A DNA stretch of 64,000 nt from Lysinibacillus fusiformis (GCF_007362955.1 NZ_CP041696.1:4340001-4404000), one strand, 5' to 3'. Shown: positions 1-9,358, counted from the stretch's first letter. Translations and numbers: made by a program. Notes: generated by a model from the sequence alone, not told the origin.

Positions 1-1
1 G

Positions 2-304
2 AATCTTGAAAAATTAGATATTGAAACAGGTGTAGGCGAGCTTTCTGTAAATTTGGGCGGAGATTGGAAAAAAAGTTTTGAAACGAATATTGAAACGGGT
101 GTTGGTCAAACAACGGTCATTTTACCATCAAAAGTAGGCGTAAAGCTTACAACTGAAAAAGGAATAGGATCTTCGAATGTAGAAGGCTTTATTTCAAAAG
201 GGAAAGGTATTTATGTAAATGATGCATATGAAAATGCCGATATCGTGCTAGAGGTGATTTCAGAAATGGGCGTTGGCGAAGTTACCTTTAAATTAGATAA
301 ATAA
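2..304 (+). CDS. LiaF-like / toast-rack beta-repeat protein, C-terminal end (partial)
   Basis: The reading frame is already open at base 2 and ends at the TAA at 302-304, so the start lies outside the window. The visible 100 residues carry repeated short strands of the pattern IETGVGE/IETGVGQ and end in a GVGEVTFKLDK-type strand. This pattern is typical of the C-terminal beta-solenoid of LiaF and related cell-envelope stress proteins (toast-rack/DUF4097-like). LiaF family members sit in the membrane and dampen a LiaRS-type two-component system. No liaR or liaS homologue follows here, so membership of that pathway is inference. A perfect hairpin at 412-446 probably ends its transcript. Confidence 0.6.
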   Translation, partial: NLEKLDIETGVGELSVNLGGDWKKSFETNIETGVGQTTVILPSKVGVKLTTEKGIGSSNVEGFISKGKGIYVNDAYENADIVLEVISEMGVGEVTFKLDK

Positions 305-411
305 AGTGAAACTGATTTAGTACTTCTAAACAGGTGTAGAAATTAACGAGAGTACTTCCAACCATTTAAAGACACGATATCTTCGCAAGAAATAAAAAAG
401 AATTAATTTGT

Positions 412-452
412 GCGTCAAATACAACCAGGTGAATTGTATTTGACGCTTATTT
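412..452 (+). terminator. Rho-independent terminator after the LiaF-like gene
   Basis: A perfect 13-bp stem (GCGTCAAATACAA at 412-424 with its complement at 434-446) has a 9-nt loop and is followed by a T-rich tail. It separates the partial gene from the tubby-like gene. Confidence 0.8.
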
Positions 453-497
453 TGTGTTAGCTTAAATGAAGCAAGTGTTTTTGAAGGAGCGAAAGTA

Positions 498-1022
498 TTG
501 AAAACTTTTACATACAAACTACCTACAGCAATTGAATCAACAGAGGTTATACAGATTTTAAATGAAGCGGGTGCTGTATCGTCCACTGTGCAACGGATTT
601 ACTCTAATGTTCTAAAAAAAGCTTTTGATCGAACAATGGATTACCGATATTTTGTGCGTTTTGATGCAAGTTCGATTGATGGACAGCCTCTTTTTACATG
701 TAAAAAAATGTCTCGTCGTGGACGTGTACATTTTCGAGGAAAGGATCTAGTAACTGGAAAGGACTATATGATTGCCTATGATGGCTGGCAAATTATGATT
801 CCTGATTTAATCATTACAGACGGTGAGCAAAAAATAACACTCAATAAAGAGATGGAGGACTGGTCAGTCTTTTCACTAAATGAACAGCCGATCGCACGCT
901 GGCAGGCAGTTTTTCGGGATACCCATTTTGATATTACGCTTCACATTGAAGAAGCTAGTCCGATTCAGCATGAAGCCTTTTTTATTGCCATTGGGCAGGC
1001 TGTCTTATTTGTAGGTGCATGA
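498..1022 (+). CDS. Tubby C-terminal-like domain protein
   Basis: A 174-residue soluble protein starting at a TTG (498) behind the GGAGCG ribosome site at 486-491. There is no signal peptide or membrane segment. The pattern of alternating beta strands with basic turn residues (around YFVRFDASS, KMSRRGRVHF and YDGWQIMIPD) resembles the tubby/LURP-one-like fold seen in many Bacillales hypothetical proteins. In other organisms that fold binds phosphoinositides or acts as a membrane-tethered scaffold; the bacterial role is not known. It stands alone between a terminator and a 21-bp tandem repeat, with convergent genes downstream. The function is therefore open and the fold call is moderate. Confidence 0.5.
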   Translation: MKTFTYKLPTAIESTEVIQILNEAGAVSSTVQRIYSNVLKKAFDRTMDYRYFVRFDASSIDGQPLFTCKKMSRRGRVHFRGKDLVTGKDYMIAYDGWQIMIPDLIITDGEQKITLNKEMEDWSVFSLNEQPIARWQAVFRDTHFDITLHIEEASPIQHEAFFIAIGQAVLFVGA

Positions 1023-1027
1023 TATAC

Positions 1028-1117
1028 GATAAATCGAAGAAGTTGGGTGATAAATAAAAAAAGTTGGGTGATAAATATAGAAAATGTAGCGATAAATTTG
1101 AAAATATTTTCGATAAC
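1028..1117 (+). repeat. 21-bp tandem repeat, four units plus a partial fifth
   Basis: Units start at 1028, 1049, 1070 and 1091, each beginning GATAAAT and exactly 21 bp long, with a partial GATAAC at 1112. The first two units also share AGTTGGGT. They lie between the stop of the tubby-like gene and the terminator at 1131. The exact period of seven codons may be chance or a remnant of coding repeats, but stop codons now interrupt any frame. Confidence 0.7.
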
Positions 1118-1130
1118 TAAAAAAGACCCT

Positions 1131-1154
1131 CGTTATAGAGGGTCTCATGAAACT
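1131..1154 (-). terminator. Terminator of the sigma/ABC/FtsX operon
   Basis: The stem GACCCTC (1135-1141) pairs with GAGGGTC (1148-1154) around a 6-nt loop. On the minus strand the stem is followed by a run of T, as expected for the end of the minus-strand operon. Confidence 0.75.
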
Positions 1155-1160
1155 TTATAC

Positions 1161-3665
1161 TTACATATCTACAATTTCGTTTGCTAATTTTTTACGACTA
1201 ATCCAGTAGCCCTGTAAAGTGAAAACAACGAGTGTTGCAATTAAAAAGACCAAACTAGTGATGCCTAACGTGAAGAAATCATAAATCATTGGTGAACCCT
1301 TGTCAATAAAGCCAAGCATTCTTGTTAATACAATACCAAGGAAAGTGCCAACAGTCAGTCCGTAAAGAACAAATGACAATACTTGCGTCAAAATGAGTTT
1401 CATCAATCCATTTGGTGAAAGACCAATTAGTCGTTGGATCGCGTAATCGCCACGTTTTGCGTAAATCGAGTGAAGTAGTGTTTGTAAAACGCCTAGGCAA
1501 GTAGCGGCGATTAATATGACAAATACACCTACAAATAGGCTCCAACGCTGGAAGAACATTTCATGGGACTGTTCAATAATTGTTTCTTTATCGGTAAATT
1601 TTAGAGCTGGCCATCGTTCTTCTAAATATGCAAGCTCCGCTAAAGCCTGCTCCGTATCCGTTGCTTCTAACATAATGTCAGTTATAATGGGTGAATCTAA
1701 AGCTACTACGAAAGATGACCAATCTAGATAAAAATCAATATAAAAATAATGATTAGGAGCGATACCAATAACTTGTACTTCACCAATCGGTATCGTTTGT
1801 TGAAGGGGTACATCATATGTACCAGCCATTAATGTATCCCCAATAGACAATTGATGTTCTTTTGCAAAGCGTTCTGTGATGATTAGCCCATTTTCTAAAT
1901 TACCGTTAACAGCATCTATCTTATCTAACGCTACGTATTTTTTGACATCAATTGCTTCATAATTATTGCCGTACCAGCTATTGTTAATTTCAAGATCTAG
2001 CATAGGATAGTTACTTTTTGCGTAGGCATAGGAAACACTTGGCAAAGCCTCAATTTCTTTTATTAATTCAAGTGTAATCGTTGGATCATATAATTCATTT
2101 GTAATTTTCATAGATGTTTCATATTGAGCATTAATATATTTTTGTTCGTTTGTCTGAATCGTTTTAAATAATGAGCTACCAAATATTAAGATAATCATTA
2201 ACCCTATGATACTAAGCACTATTGGCATGTTTTTACGTACTTGTGGCATCAGCTGCTGACAAGCTAAATAAGCTTCTTTTCCGAGTGCAGTACGAATTGG
2301 TTTCAACGAAATTTTTAATAGTGCTGCAAATAGATACGGCATCATGTAGAGTAAAATGCCACAGAAAAGTAAAGTGCCAATCAAAATCATTAACGCGCTT
2401 TTTCCGCTCGAAGCAACCACCTGAGCATTGACAAATAAATATAACGCGAAGATGACGGTGCCACATACGACAATGGTTTTCCATCTTTTCCACTGTAAGC
2501 TCTGGTTTTCGTTGTCTATTGCTATTTGCAAAGGTAATAGACTTGAGCTTTTTTGTACTTGCCATTGCGTAATGAGCTGAAGCAGAATAAAACTGACAGC
2601 CGCAATAATGATAACGAATACAAGTGGAAGTTCAGTTCTAGCACTAGGTAATTTCATCATGCTAATGAGCTGTGGAAGCCATAATTTAATGACCAATAAA
2701 CTCACTGACGTACCAAGTAGTACACCGAAACTCACAATTAGTGATAATTGCAGTTGGACAATACGACTTACTTGCTTGATTGTTGCGCCAAGTGCTCGCA
2801 AGACCATGAGTTGTTCTTTAACTTTGTAGAATAATAGCTGGAATGTTGACATCAATAAGACACTGGAAATTAGTAAAATAAATACTGAAAGAACAATCAT
2901 AAAAATCATTAATGCTTGTAAATTTTCCTTGAAGAAATCATAGTCACTCGACACATCCACACGTAATGTTTCATCTAATTGTTTAATTTCCATGCCAACG
3001 GAAGTAGCGACATTTTTTTCTGTTTTAATCAGTGAAAACATACCGGCCGTTTGTTCATCACTAAAGTTCATCCACGTTTTCAACACATCATTTGGCAGAA
3101 GAATTAAACTAATGCTTTCAGTTCCTTTAATAGGTGGAAGAATTTCCTGTACGATAAATTCACCTATGTCAGCTTCAATCGTATTTCCGACGTCTTTATT
3201 GAACGTAATTTGCAGTGTATCTCCAACTTTTTTATTGAAAATGCGAGCAACATTTTCTGAAATCACAACGTCGTTTGATGCTAGATTGACGGAAAAATGA
3301 TAACGGCTTTTCACAAGGTCATCGTTTTCTACACCAACCGTATAAAAATTGGTACTCACTTCATTTTCTAGTATTGTATGTGTAAGAGACACGCTTGAAA
3401 CTTGTGTGACACCTGGCATGGATTGAAAGTGTGAGACTTGCTCATTTGTCAGTAGTTTGTGTTGCTCTGGATTGTAGCCGACCATTAAATCCATTTCACC
3501 AAATAATGCTTGAATGTCTTCCTTCATTTGCGTGTTGGCATTCCAAATGTAGACACTCATTGTCATTACTAGGCAAATGGAAATCGTTATAATGCTAATG
3601 CTTGTGAGCACATTTGTCCAAGCGGCGCGGAAGAGTTTGAGTGCGATGGTACGCATTGAAAACAT
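1161..3665 (-). CDS. ABC transporter permease, FtsX/MacB type (large, duplicated)
   Basis: A membrane protein of about 834 residues. An N-terminal membrane segment (about residues 16-40) is followed by an extracytoplasmic domain, a three-helix FtsX block, further helices, a second extracytoplasmic domain and a C-terminal FtsX block. This is the usual layout of Bacillales two-block permeases. Such permeases work with a LolD/MacB-type ATPase in antimicrobial-peptide export or sensing, or in lipoprotein or envelope tasks. I chose the ATG at 3663-3665 because it overlaps the ATPase stop as TAATG and has GGGGTG at a good distance; the TTG six bases upstream is too close to that site. It is the last gene of the sigma-ABC operon. 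The substrate cannot be told from sequence. Confidence 0.85.
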   Translation of the reverse strand: MFSMRTIALKLFRAAWTNVLTSISIITISICLVMTMSVYIWNANTQMKEDIQALFGEMDLMVGYNPEQHKLLTNEQVSHFQSMPGVTQVSSVSLTHTILENEVSTNFYTVGVENDDLVKSRYHFSVNLASNDVVISENVARIFNKKVGDTLQITFNKDVGNTIEADIGEFIVQEILPPIKGTESISLILLPNDVLKTWMNFSDEQTAGMFSLIKTEKNVATSVGMEIKQLDETLRVDVSSDYDFFKENLQALMIFMIVLSVFILLISSVLLMSTFQLLFYKVKEQLMVLRALGATIKQVSRIVQLQLSLIVSFGVLLGTSVSLLVIKLWLPQLISMMKLPSARTELPLVFVIIIAAVSFILLQLITQWQVQKSSSLLPLQIAIDNENQSLQWKRWKTIVVCGTVIFALYLFVNAQVVASSGKSALMILIGTLLFCGILLYMMPYLFAALLKISLKPIRTALGKEAYLACQQLMPQVRKNMPIVLSIIGLMIILIFGSSLFKTIQTNEQKYINAQYETSMKITNELYDPTITLELIKEIEALPSVSYAYAKSNYPMLDLEINNSWYGNNYEAIDVKKYVALDKIDAVNGNLENGLIITERFAKEHQLSIGDTLMAGTYDVPLQQTIPIGEVQVIGIAPNHYFYIDFYLDWSSFVVALDSPIITDIMLEATDTEQALAELAYLEERWPALKFTDKETIIEQSHEMFFQRWSLFVGVFVILIAATCLGVLQTLLHSIYAKRGDYAIQRLIGLSPNGLMKLILTQVLSFVLYGLTVGTFLGIVLTRMLGFIDKGSPMIYDFFTLGITSLVFLIATLVVFTLQGYWISRKKLANEIVDM

Positions 3666-4486
3666 TAGCAATCACCCCTAGTAATTAACTTAAACTTCGT
3701 TAATATACAATCTAAATCCTCGGCTGTTTGGTTATTTTGATAGGAATCGACAATCGCTCCATCATGGAAGAACAACACACGGTTCGCATAAGTAGCCACA
3801 TATGGGTCATGAGTTACTAGTAATATCGTTTGATTCATATTTTGTTGTAACTGGACAAGAAGATGCAAAATTTCGTCGGTCGTATTTACATCTAAAGCAC
3901 CAGTTGGCTCATCTGCTAGTAAAATAGGTGGATTGGCAATAATGGCACGAGCAATGGCGACACGTTGCTGTTGTCCACCAGATAGTTCACTAGGACGATG
4001 TTTATGCCAAGCAGCAATGTTTAACTGCTCCATTATTTGTTGCACACGCACCTTGATTTCTTTGCTTGATACATCATTTAAAATGAGGGGGAGGGCGATA
4101 TTGTCTTCAACTGATAAATCCTTCAACAAATGGAAAGATTGAAAAACAAATCCGATATTTTCTTTGCGAAACTTGGATGCATTCGGTTCTTTATAAACGT
4201 CATGCGCTCGTTTGCCAAACAAAAATAACGCTCCTTCGGTAGGCTCATCAATGGCACTAATCATATTGAGCAAGGTACTTTTTCCAGATCCACTTGTCCC
4301 CATAATGGCCACCATTTCGCCTTGATAAATCGTACAATGTATATTTTTTAATGCATTCACTGTATGATGCTTTTGCTGGAATATTTTCGACATACCCTCA
4401 ACTCGTAAAACTTCTGTTAGGCGCCTTTCTGGAATTGGAATTGCGTCAATGACTTCTTTCAATGGATTGAACCCATTCATCTTCAT
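3665..4486 (-). CDS. ABC transporter ATP-binding protein (LolD/MacB family)
   Basis: A 273-residue cytoplasmic ATPase. It has a Walker A motif GTSGSGKST, a Q-loop (VFQSFHLL), the signature [14 protein letters not shown], Walker [13 protein letters not shown] and an H-loop (LVTHD). The DEPTGALD form is typical of ATPases that partner FtsX-like permeases. Its start overlaps the end of the sigma factor gene by 41 bases and is preceded by AAAGGGGGC. Its stop overlaps the permease start, so the three genes are translationally coupled. It should energise the FtsX-type permease encoded by the next gene. Confidence 0.92.
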   Translation of the reverse strand: MKMNGFNPLKEVIDAIPIPERRLTEVLRVEGMSKIFQQKHHTVNALKNIHCTIYQGEMVAIMGTSGSGKSTLLNMISAIDEPTEGALFLFGKRAHDVYKEPNASKFRKENIGFVFQSFHLLKDLSVEDNIALPLILNDVSSKEIKVRVQQIMEQLNIAAWHKHRPSELSGGQQQRVAIARAIIANPPILLADEPTGALDVNTTDEILHLLVQLQQNMNQTILLVTHDPYVATYANRVLFFHDGAIVDSYQNNQTAEDLDCILTKFKLITRGDC

Positions 4487-5006
4487 ATGCCCCCTTTAGT
4501 TGTTGTCGTAAAGCCTGTAAGCCCCTACGGATATGCGTTTTGACTGTGCCCTCAGGACTTTGTAAAATTGCAGCAATTTCCTTGACGGAGTGATCTTGGT
4601 AAAAACGTAATAACAGCACCGTTTTATATTTTTCTTCTAACTCGCACAGCGATTGCCATAAATCAAGTTCTTCTTCGATATATGTAGGGGATGTACTATT
4701 GATATCTTCTAACGTATGTGGTTCCACAAGATGGACAGCATTTTTTTTCGCAATATAGGTTTTACAGCAATTAATAAGAATGCGCGTGAGCCATGTAGAG
4801 AAATAATGGGGTTCTTTTAACTGTGGCAAACCCTCATAAGCACGTATAACTGTTTGTTGAAAAACCTCGACAGCGTCATTTTCATTTTGTACATAGACAT
4901 AAGCCATGCGGTACAATTTATGCTGTTCTTGTTCAATGAGCTGGTAAAACGCTTGTTCATCCCCATCTTTGGCAAGCTCTACTAGTGATATTTGTTGAGT
5001 TGAAAT
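4446..5006 (-). CDS. ECF-type RNA polymerase sigma factor, probable ATT start
   Basis: The product resembles sigma-V/X-like ECF factors. Region 2 is YRMAYVYVQNENDAVEVFQQ, and region 4 has a helix-turn-helix around HSVKEIAAILQSPEGTVKTHI. The first in-frame TTG (4916) would cut off the start of region 2. The frame stays open upstream through residues fitting the family (LAKDGDEQAFYQLIEQEQ) to an ATT at 5004-5006, which lies 8 bases after a strong GGAAGGAGG. No ATG, GTG or TTG lies between, and a stop is close upstream. With ATT the protein is 186 residues, a normal ECF length. No anti-sigma gene follows; the ABC genes do. A sequencing error in the start codon is the main alternative. Confidence 0.8.
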   Translation of the reverse strand: MSTQQISLVELAKDGDEQAFYQLIEQEQHKLYRMAYVYVQNENDAVEVFQQTVIRAYEGLPQLKEPHYFSTWLTRILINCCKTYIAKKNAVHLVEPHTLEDINSTSPTYIEEELDLWQSLCELEEKYKTVLLLRFYQDHSVKEIAAILQSPEGTVKTHIRRGLQALRQQLKGAYEDEWVQSIERSH

Positions 5007-5158
5007 GAAAAACGCCTCCTTCCGATTATTAGACTTCGCAATTCATCATTTCGATTCAAGTTTTTTCATTTATTTAGTAAAATTGGGATGATTCTCTTTC
5101 TGCTATACTGACTATACCAGGATAATTTGATTTATGAAGAATGGAGGTTAATGATGTC

Positions 5159-5611
5159 GTGTTCAATAAAATCCTGATAATTATTGCCGTGGGTGTAGTA
5201 ATCTTTTCATGTTATTTTTATGCTCAAAACAAAGAACGTTCAATAGAAAGTGAATTCGCTAGATGAGGAAATAAAAAGACTAGATATACTAGTAATAGAA
5301 GAACAGGAAGTAAAAGAAGTTAGTTTGAGAAGAGAAACAAAAAATCAACGACTACCTCAAGATATTAGCAGAAACTACGTTTCATAAAAAAGATGTAGAA
5401 GAAGATCGTATCAAAGGGGAGTACCAGACATATGAGGTCATTGTCACAAGCTATAAGCGTGGAACCACGTTACATTTAACTGTTGATAATATTGGAAAGT
5501 TATACTTCAATTCAAATGAAAAAAAAGAATTAGTATTGGGATTTCACCTTATTAGATCAACAACTTTTTGAAGCTACTAACAAGCTTGTGAAAGAAAATC
5601 AGTCTGAGTGA
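5159..5611 (+). pseudogene. Frame-broken small exported protein
   Basis: A GTG at 5159 behind GGAGG opens a frame with a hydrophobic N-terminal helix (KILIIIAVGVVIFSCYFYAQ), which looks like a signal anchor or lipoprotein signal. That frame stops at 5264. Coding character continues in a second frame (LDEEIKRLDILVIEEQEV), then a third (KKDVEEDRIKGEYQTYEVIV...), and a fourth shift gives WDFTLLDQQLFEATNKLVKE, ending at 5609-5611. Three shifts within 450 bases point to a decayed gene of about 150 residues, or to several base-calling errors. It precedes the YndJ-like operon on the same strand. No family was recognised. Confidence 0.6.
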
Positions 5612-5633
5612 CATCTACTAGGAGGTAATAGAC

Positions 5634-6599
5634 ATGAGGAGAAAGCCTATTTATGTGGAAATCGACATGCAAGCACCGATGAAAGATGCTTGGGAATATA
5701 CGCAAAATCCGAAGTTGCATGAGCAGTGGGATTTACGTTTTACGTCTATTACATATTTGGAAAAAAAATCACCGGATGCACCACAACAATTTACATATGA
5801 AACAAAGGTTATGCCTGGCTTGAAGGTAAGTGGTTGGGGAGAAAGTAAGGGAGAACATCATAAAGCGGACGGCACGAAGACCTCCTCCTTACATTTTGGC
5901 ACACCGCAAAAAATATCGCCAATCGCTGAGGGTAAGGGGTATTGGCAATATATCCCTAAAGATAAGGGGCTGACATTTTTAACGCAGTATGACTACGATG
6001 TGCGTTATGGAAAACTGGGTGTACTGTTTGACTATTTATTTCGTTCATTGATAGGCTGGGCCACAGCACTTAGCTTTGATGTACTAAAAAGGTGGCTTGA
6101 AAAAGGTGAAAATCCACTCGCTCAATATCGACGCTTCTTTTTAACTATGCTTATAAGTATCTTGTTTTGCTTTGTGTGGTTATACCATGGACTTGCCCCT
6201 AAAGTGATGGTTCAGCATCCTGATGAAGTAATGATGATAGAGCGGTTGTTAGGTTATCCGAGCGAAGAGAGTTTACAACCGAGCAATCAGGCACCACACC
6301 TGAGCGATGCTGATCTTCAAATGAATACTGCAACTAAAATCGTCTTTGGGATAGGCATTGCTGAAATACTTTTCGCACTATGCTGGCTATTGCCACGAGG
6401 GAAACGCCTCCTTTTTAGTGCACAAATCATTGTTTTCCCATTGTTGACAATAAGTGCTGTTCTTGCCGACAAAAATATGGTGGGGGCGCCGTTTAATCCG
6501 GTGACTTTAAATGCAGCATTATGGGTACTGTCCATCGTAGGCTTTATTCTTAGTAAAGACCTGCCGAGTGCAAAAAGCTGTAAACGAAAGCGAGGGTAA
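5634..6599 (+). CDS. SRPBCC domain protein with C-terminal DoxX-like membrane region
   Basis: A 321-residue fusion. Residues 1 to about 160 look like a polyketide-cyclase/START-type (SRPBCC) ligand-binding fold, opening with a VEIDMQAPMKDAWEY strand-helix. The C-terminal half has about four membrane helices, starting at FFLTMLISILFCFVWLYHG, and matches the DoxX-like family. The ribosome site is AGGAGG at 5620-5625 before the ATG. It begins a compact three-gene operon with a DUF4166 gene 5 bases downstream and a YndJ-like gene. The same order resembles B. subtilis yndG-yndH-yndJ. The biological role of that operon is not established. Confidence 0.7.
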   Translation: MRRKPIYVEIDMQAPMKDAWEYTQNPKLHEQWDLRFTSITYLEKKSPDAPQQFTYETKVMPGLKVSGWGESKGEHHKADGTKTSSLHFGTPQKISPIAEGKGYWQYIPKDKGLTFLTQYDYDVRYGKLGVLFDYLFRSLIGWATALSFDVLKRWLEKGENPLAQYRRFFLTMLISILFCFVWLYHGLAPKVMVQHPDEVMMIERLLGYPSEESLQPSNQAPHLSDADLQMNTATKIVFGIGIAEILFALCWLLPRGKRLLFSAQIIVFPLLTISAVLADKNMVGAPFNPVTLNAALWVLSIVGFILSKDLPSAKSCKRKRG

Positions 6600-6604
6600 A
6601 GCAC

Positions 6605-7216
6605 ATGACAATTTATCAGTCATTATTAGGTGAGGATTTTAAGCGGCTTCATCCGATGTTACAACAACGCTATGCATTACCGGTAGATGCACCTTTTTTT
6701 GCAACGGGCGTCATGCATAAAATTGCATCCGGTGCAAAATGGATGCGTCCATTTTATCGGCTTGCTGCACGCACAAGGTTTTTATTTCCTGAATCAGGTA
6801 ATAATATACCATTCTCCATTCGTAATACTTGTCGAGTACTGCCGAGTGGTGAGTTAGAAGTGTTATGGGAACGAAGTTTTTATTTTGCTAAGAAGACGAG
6901 ATACTTCGATGCACGGATGACGATTGACCCTGTTCAAAAAATAGTGAGGGATTACTTAGGCTCACCGGCTCTATTTTATTCTGATTTGCATTTTGCCGCC
7001 ACAAAAGAGGGGAAATTAATGATTCGCTCAGGTGTACAACGTTTTGTGATTGCTAACAGAGAATGTCCCATTCCAAAAATTTTGGAAGGACGGGTAATCG
7101 TGGAAGAAGGATTTGATGATAACAGAAACGTTTTTACCATCCATGTATCGATTCATAATCCATTGTTTGGGAGGCTGATGATGTATGCTGGTGAATTTAC
7201 GCAACAATCTATGTAG
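6605..7216 (+). CDS. DUF4166 domain protein (YndH-like)
   Basis: A 203-residue protein without a signal or membrane segment. It opens with SLLGEDFKRLHPMLQQRY, the characteristic start of the DUF4166 family. A central stretch (NTCRVLPSGELEVLWERSFYF) and the C-terminal VIVEEGFDDNRNVFTIHVSI are also family-like. The family has no proven activity. It follows the SRPBCC/DoxX gene after 5 bases and its 3' end overlaps the YndJ-like gene by 32 bases, so the three are co-translated. The most likely role is a soluble partner of the YndJ-like membrane protein, which is inference. Confidence 0.75.
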   Translation: MTIYQSLLGEDFKRLHPMLQQRYALPVDAPFFATGVMHKIASGAKWMRPFYRLAARTRFLFPESGNNIPFSIRNTCRVLPSGELEVLWERSFYFAKKTRYFDARMTIDPVQKIVRDYLGSPALFYSDLHFAATKEGKLMIRSGVQRFVIANRECPIPKILEGRVIVEEGFDDNRNVFTIHVSIHNPLFGRLMMYAGEFTQQSM

Positions 7217-8744
7217 TCCCGTACTGCTGTTAGGATTTGTGTTGATGATTATCTGCTATTTGTTTAGCGAACAGCCAGGTCATGTATGGCTACTTACAAT
7301 TGCACAATTAGTATTTGTGCCTGCAATGCTGAAGATGGTAATTCCATTTAACAAGAAGGAAAATGGCATTTTGGCTGCCATGATGCTGACAATTACACTA
7401 CTTCACTGGTGGCCAGGAGGTAAATTTGCCATTGTTCTTGCACTACTTTATGTGCTTTATACGGCTTTTATTGCCCTATATGGAGTGCGTAGATTTTTAC
7501 AGCGAGGTTTTACAAATATCGCTGAAATCGCTATTGATGTGGGGCTTATCTACTTATTTGTCGGAGGACTATGGTTTTTCGCATTTATAGCTGATATTAA
7601 TACAGGTTTTTCCTCGTTGATAACGTGGTTAACTGCCATTCATTTTCATTACTCAGCGTGTTTATTGGCCATTTCGATAGGGCTTTTTGGACGACTACAT
7701 AAAAGCAAATGGTATAGTGCAGTGGTAGTCATTTTATTAGCAGGGCCAATACTAGTAGCGCTAGGTATTACTTTCTCGACGAGTATAGAAATTGTGTCAG
7801 TGGGACTTTATATTTTTGCAATTTATTGCTTATTTATACTTTCCATTAGAACAAGATTTCCACGTGCGCAAGGGGTCTTTTTACGTGTTTCTTATGGTGC
7901 AATTTGTATAACGATTTTATGGTCGTTACTTTACGCCTTTGGTAATTTTATGGGAGCTTCCTTTGTGGGTATACCGGATATGCTGAAATTTCATGGTTTG
8001 ATGAATTGTCTCTTGTTTGGGGGTATTGGCGTTGTAGCTTGGGCAATAGAAGTTCCAAAAACTACACATCATAAATTCACATTTCCAATTAGTCGAATTC
8101 GAGGGAAATTACGTGGGTCAGGAGATGCGCATCCTGGCTTAGTCGATGCACTTAGTGATTTTACAAATACAACAAAGCTACCACCGGCCATTTCCCATTT
8201 CTACGAACAAACAAACGCTTATCGATTGCTGGCATCTGTACAATGGCGTACATGGTTTAAACCTTTTGCGTTCTTATATCAGGGTATTAGTCGTAGGATG
8301 CAACAACTGAATTTGCCCTTCACTAGTAAACAAATCGAGATGACTGGTATCATTGCTAAAGTAGATGCAAAACAAGATGGACGTCATGCACCAAGGGCAT
8401 GGATACGTAAAATTGGTCAGCAAACGACCTTTGTAGCGATTTATGCCAAGCATACTACAGCTCAAACTACGTATATGAATATTGCCCTACCGCTACCTTT
8501 TTCTACAATGATGGGTGTTTTATATTTATATGAAGAACAAGGTCAATTGCATTTAACGAGTGACCATGAAGGGGATGCCGGAATCTATTTAGCACTTAAA
8601 GATTATATGTTCAAGCTACCATTGCATGAGCATTTCATTATTACGGCAACAAATGATACAAATTTAACTGCCGTTCATACGATGCGGATTTTTGGACTAC
8701 GATTTTTGCAAATTGGCTATCAAATAGAACGAATAAAAAAATGA
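7185..8744 (+). CDS. yndJ: YndJ family membrane protein
   Basis: A 519-residue protein. Roughly the first 290 residues form eight to ten membrane helices, beginning VLLLGFVLMIICYLF. The last 220 residues form a soluble domain with strands such as RKIGQQTTFVAIYAKHT and a C-terminal LRFLQIGYQIERIKK. This matches the YndJ-like family by layout. The chosen ATG (7185) has GGGAGG 10 bases upstream; an ATG at 7181 is out of frame. The gene overlaps the DUF4166 gene and closes the operon. Function is unknown. A long inverted repeat at 8852-8915 follows it. Confidence 0.7.
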   Translation: MLVNLRNNLCSPVLLLGFVLMIICYLFSEQPGHVWLLTIAQLVFVPAMLKMVIPFNKKENGILAAMMLTITLLHWWPGGKFAIVLALLYVLYTAFIALYGVRRFLQRGFTNIAEIAIDVGLIYLFVGGLWFFAFIADINTGFSSLITWLTAIHFHYSACLLAISIGLFGRLHKSKWYSAVVVILLAGPILVALGITFSTSIEIVSVGLYIFAIYCLFILSIRTRFPRAQGVFLRVSYGAICITILWSLLYAFGNFMGASFVGIPDMLKFHGLMNCLLFGGIGVVAWAIEVPKTTHHKFTFPISRIRGKLRGSGDAHPGLVDALSDFTNTTKLPPAISHFYEQTNAYRLLASVQWRTWFKPFAFLYQGISRRMQQLNLPFTSKQIEMTGIIAKVDAKQDGRHAPRAWIRKIGQQTTFVAIYAKHTTAQTTYMNIALPLPFSTMMGVLYLYEEQGQLHLTSDHEGDAGIYLALKDYMFKLPLHEHFIITATNDTNLTAVHTMRIFGLRFLQIGYQIERIKK

Positions 8745-8851
8745 ATCAGAGATTGCCGGAGGATGCCATCATGGAAGCGAAAGTCATGTACAGAAAGAAA
8801 AAAATGGGTGGTTAGTTGCGTTTAACAAAAGGGATTTCTGGTTTGTCACTA

Positions 8852-8915
8852 AAACATACTAACATTAGTAGCACAAACCATGGCCTTGGTTTGTACTACT
8901 AATGTTAGTATGTTT
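8852..8915. repeat. Near-perfect 29-bp inverted repeat
   Basis: The arms at 8852-8880 and 8887-8915 are complementary at 28 of 29 positions around the 6-nt spacer TGGCCT. It lies about 100 bases after yndJ. It could be a strong terminator, although the T run behind it is weak, or the footprint of a small mobile element. Confidence 0.75.
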
Positions 8916-9358
8916 CTTATTAAAAATTATTTTGCAATACGTTCAAAAGTATTTGCCATATGACTTTTTTATAAAATGGCTTGTCGGCATCCTTTCTTTT
9001 GAACGTAATCTTTCAAATTAATTGAAGTTGACTCTTAATCCATCGAAAATGTCTCTTTTATGCACCTCAAGCTAATTGAAAATGTCGAACAATGAAATCA
9101 AAAAAAGCTTATAAACACACAAAAAACACTTAATTATTAATCTAAATATAGATTAAATTATTAATTCATCCTAAATAGATTTATAAATGGTAAATTACTA
9201 ATATTGTACAATATAGTTAAATTTTTTGTAGTTTTGCTGCTGTTTTTAATTCTTTTGAAATGAATGAGATTATATGTGGCAAATAGGTTTAGACATAATT
9301 TAGGAAGTTTGTAAGTAGGAATTCGAATTTTATAAGGGAGATAAGGAGAATCTGAGAA
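8916..9358. other. AT-rich intergenic region upstream of the chemoreceptor
   Basis: No open frame of interest is present. The stretch 9120-9200 is extremely AT-rich and holds a small inverted repeat, TAATCTA-N4-TAGATTA, at about 9137-9154. A ribosome site AAGGAG lies just before the ATG at 9359. No convincing sigma-D promoter was recognised. Confidence 0.5.

Noticed and set aside
2233..2565. 110-residue minus-strand frame within the FtsX permease
   Set aside because: It is an out-of-frame shadow of the conserved permease gene.
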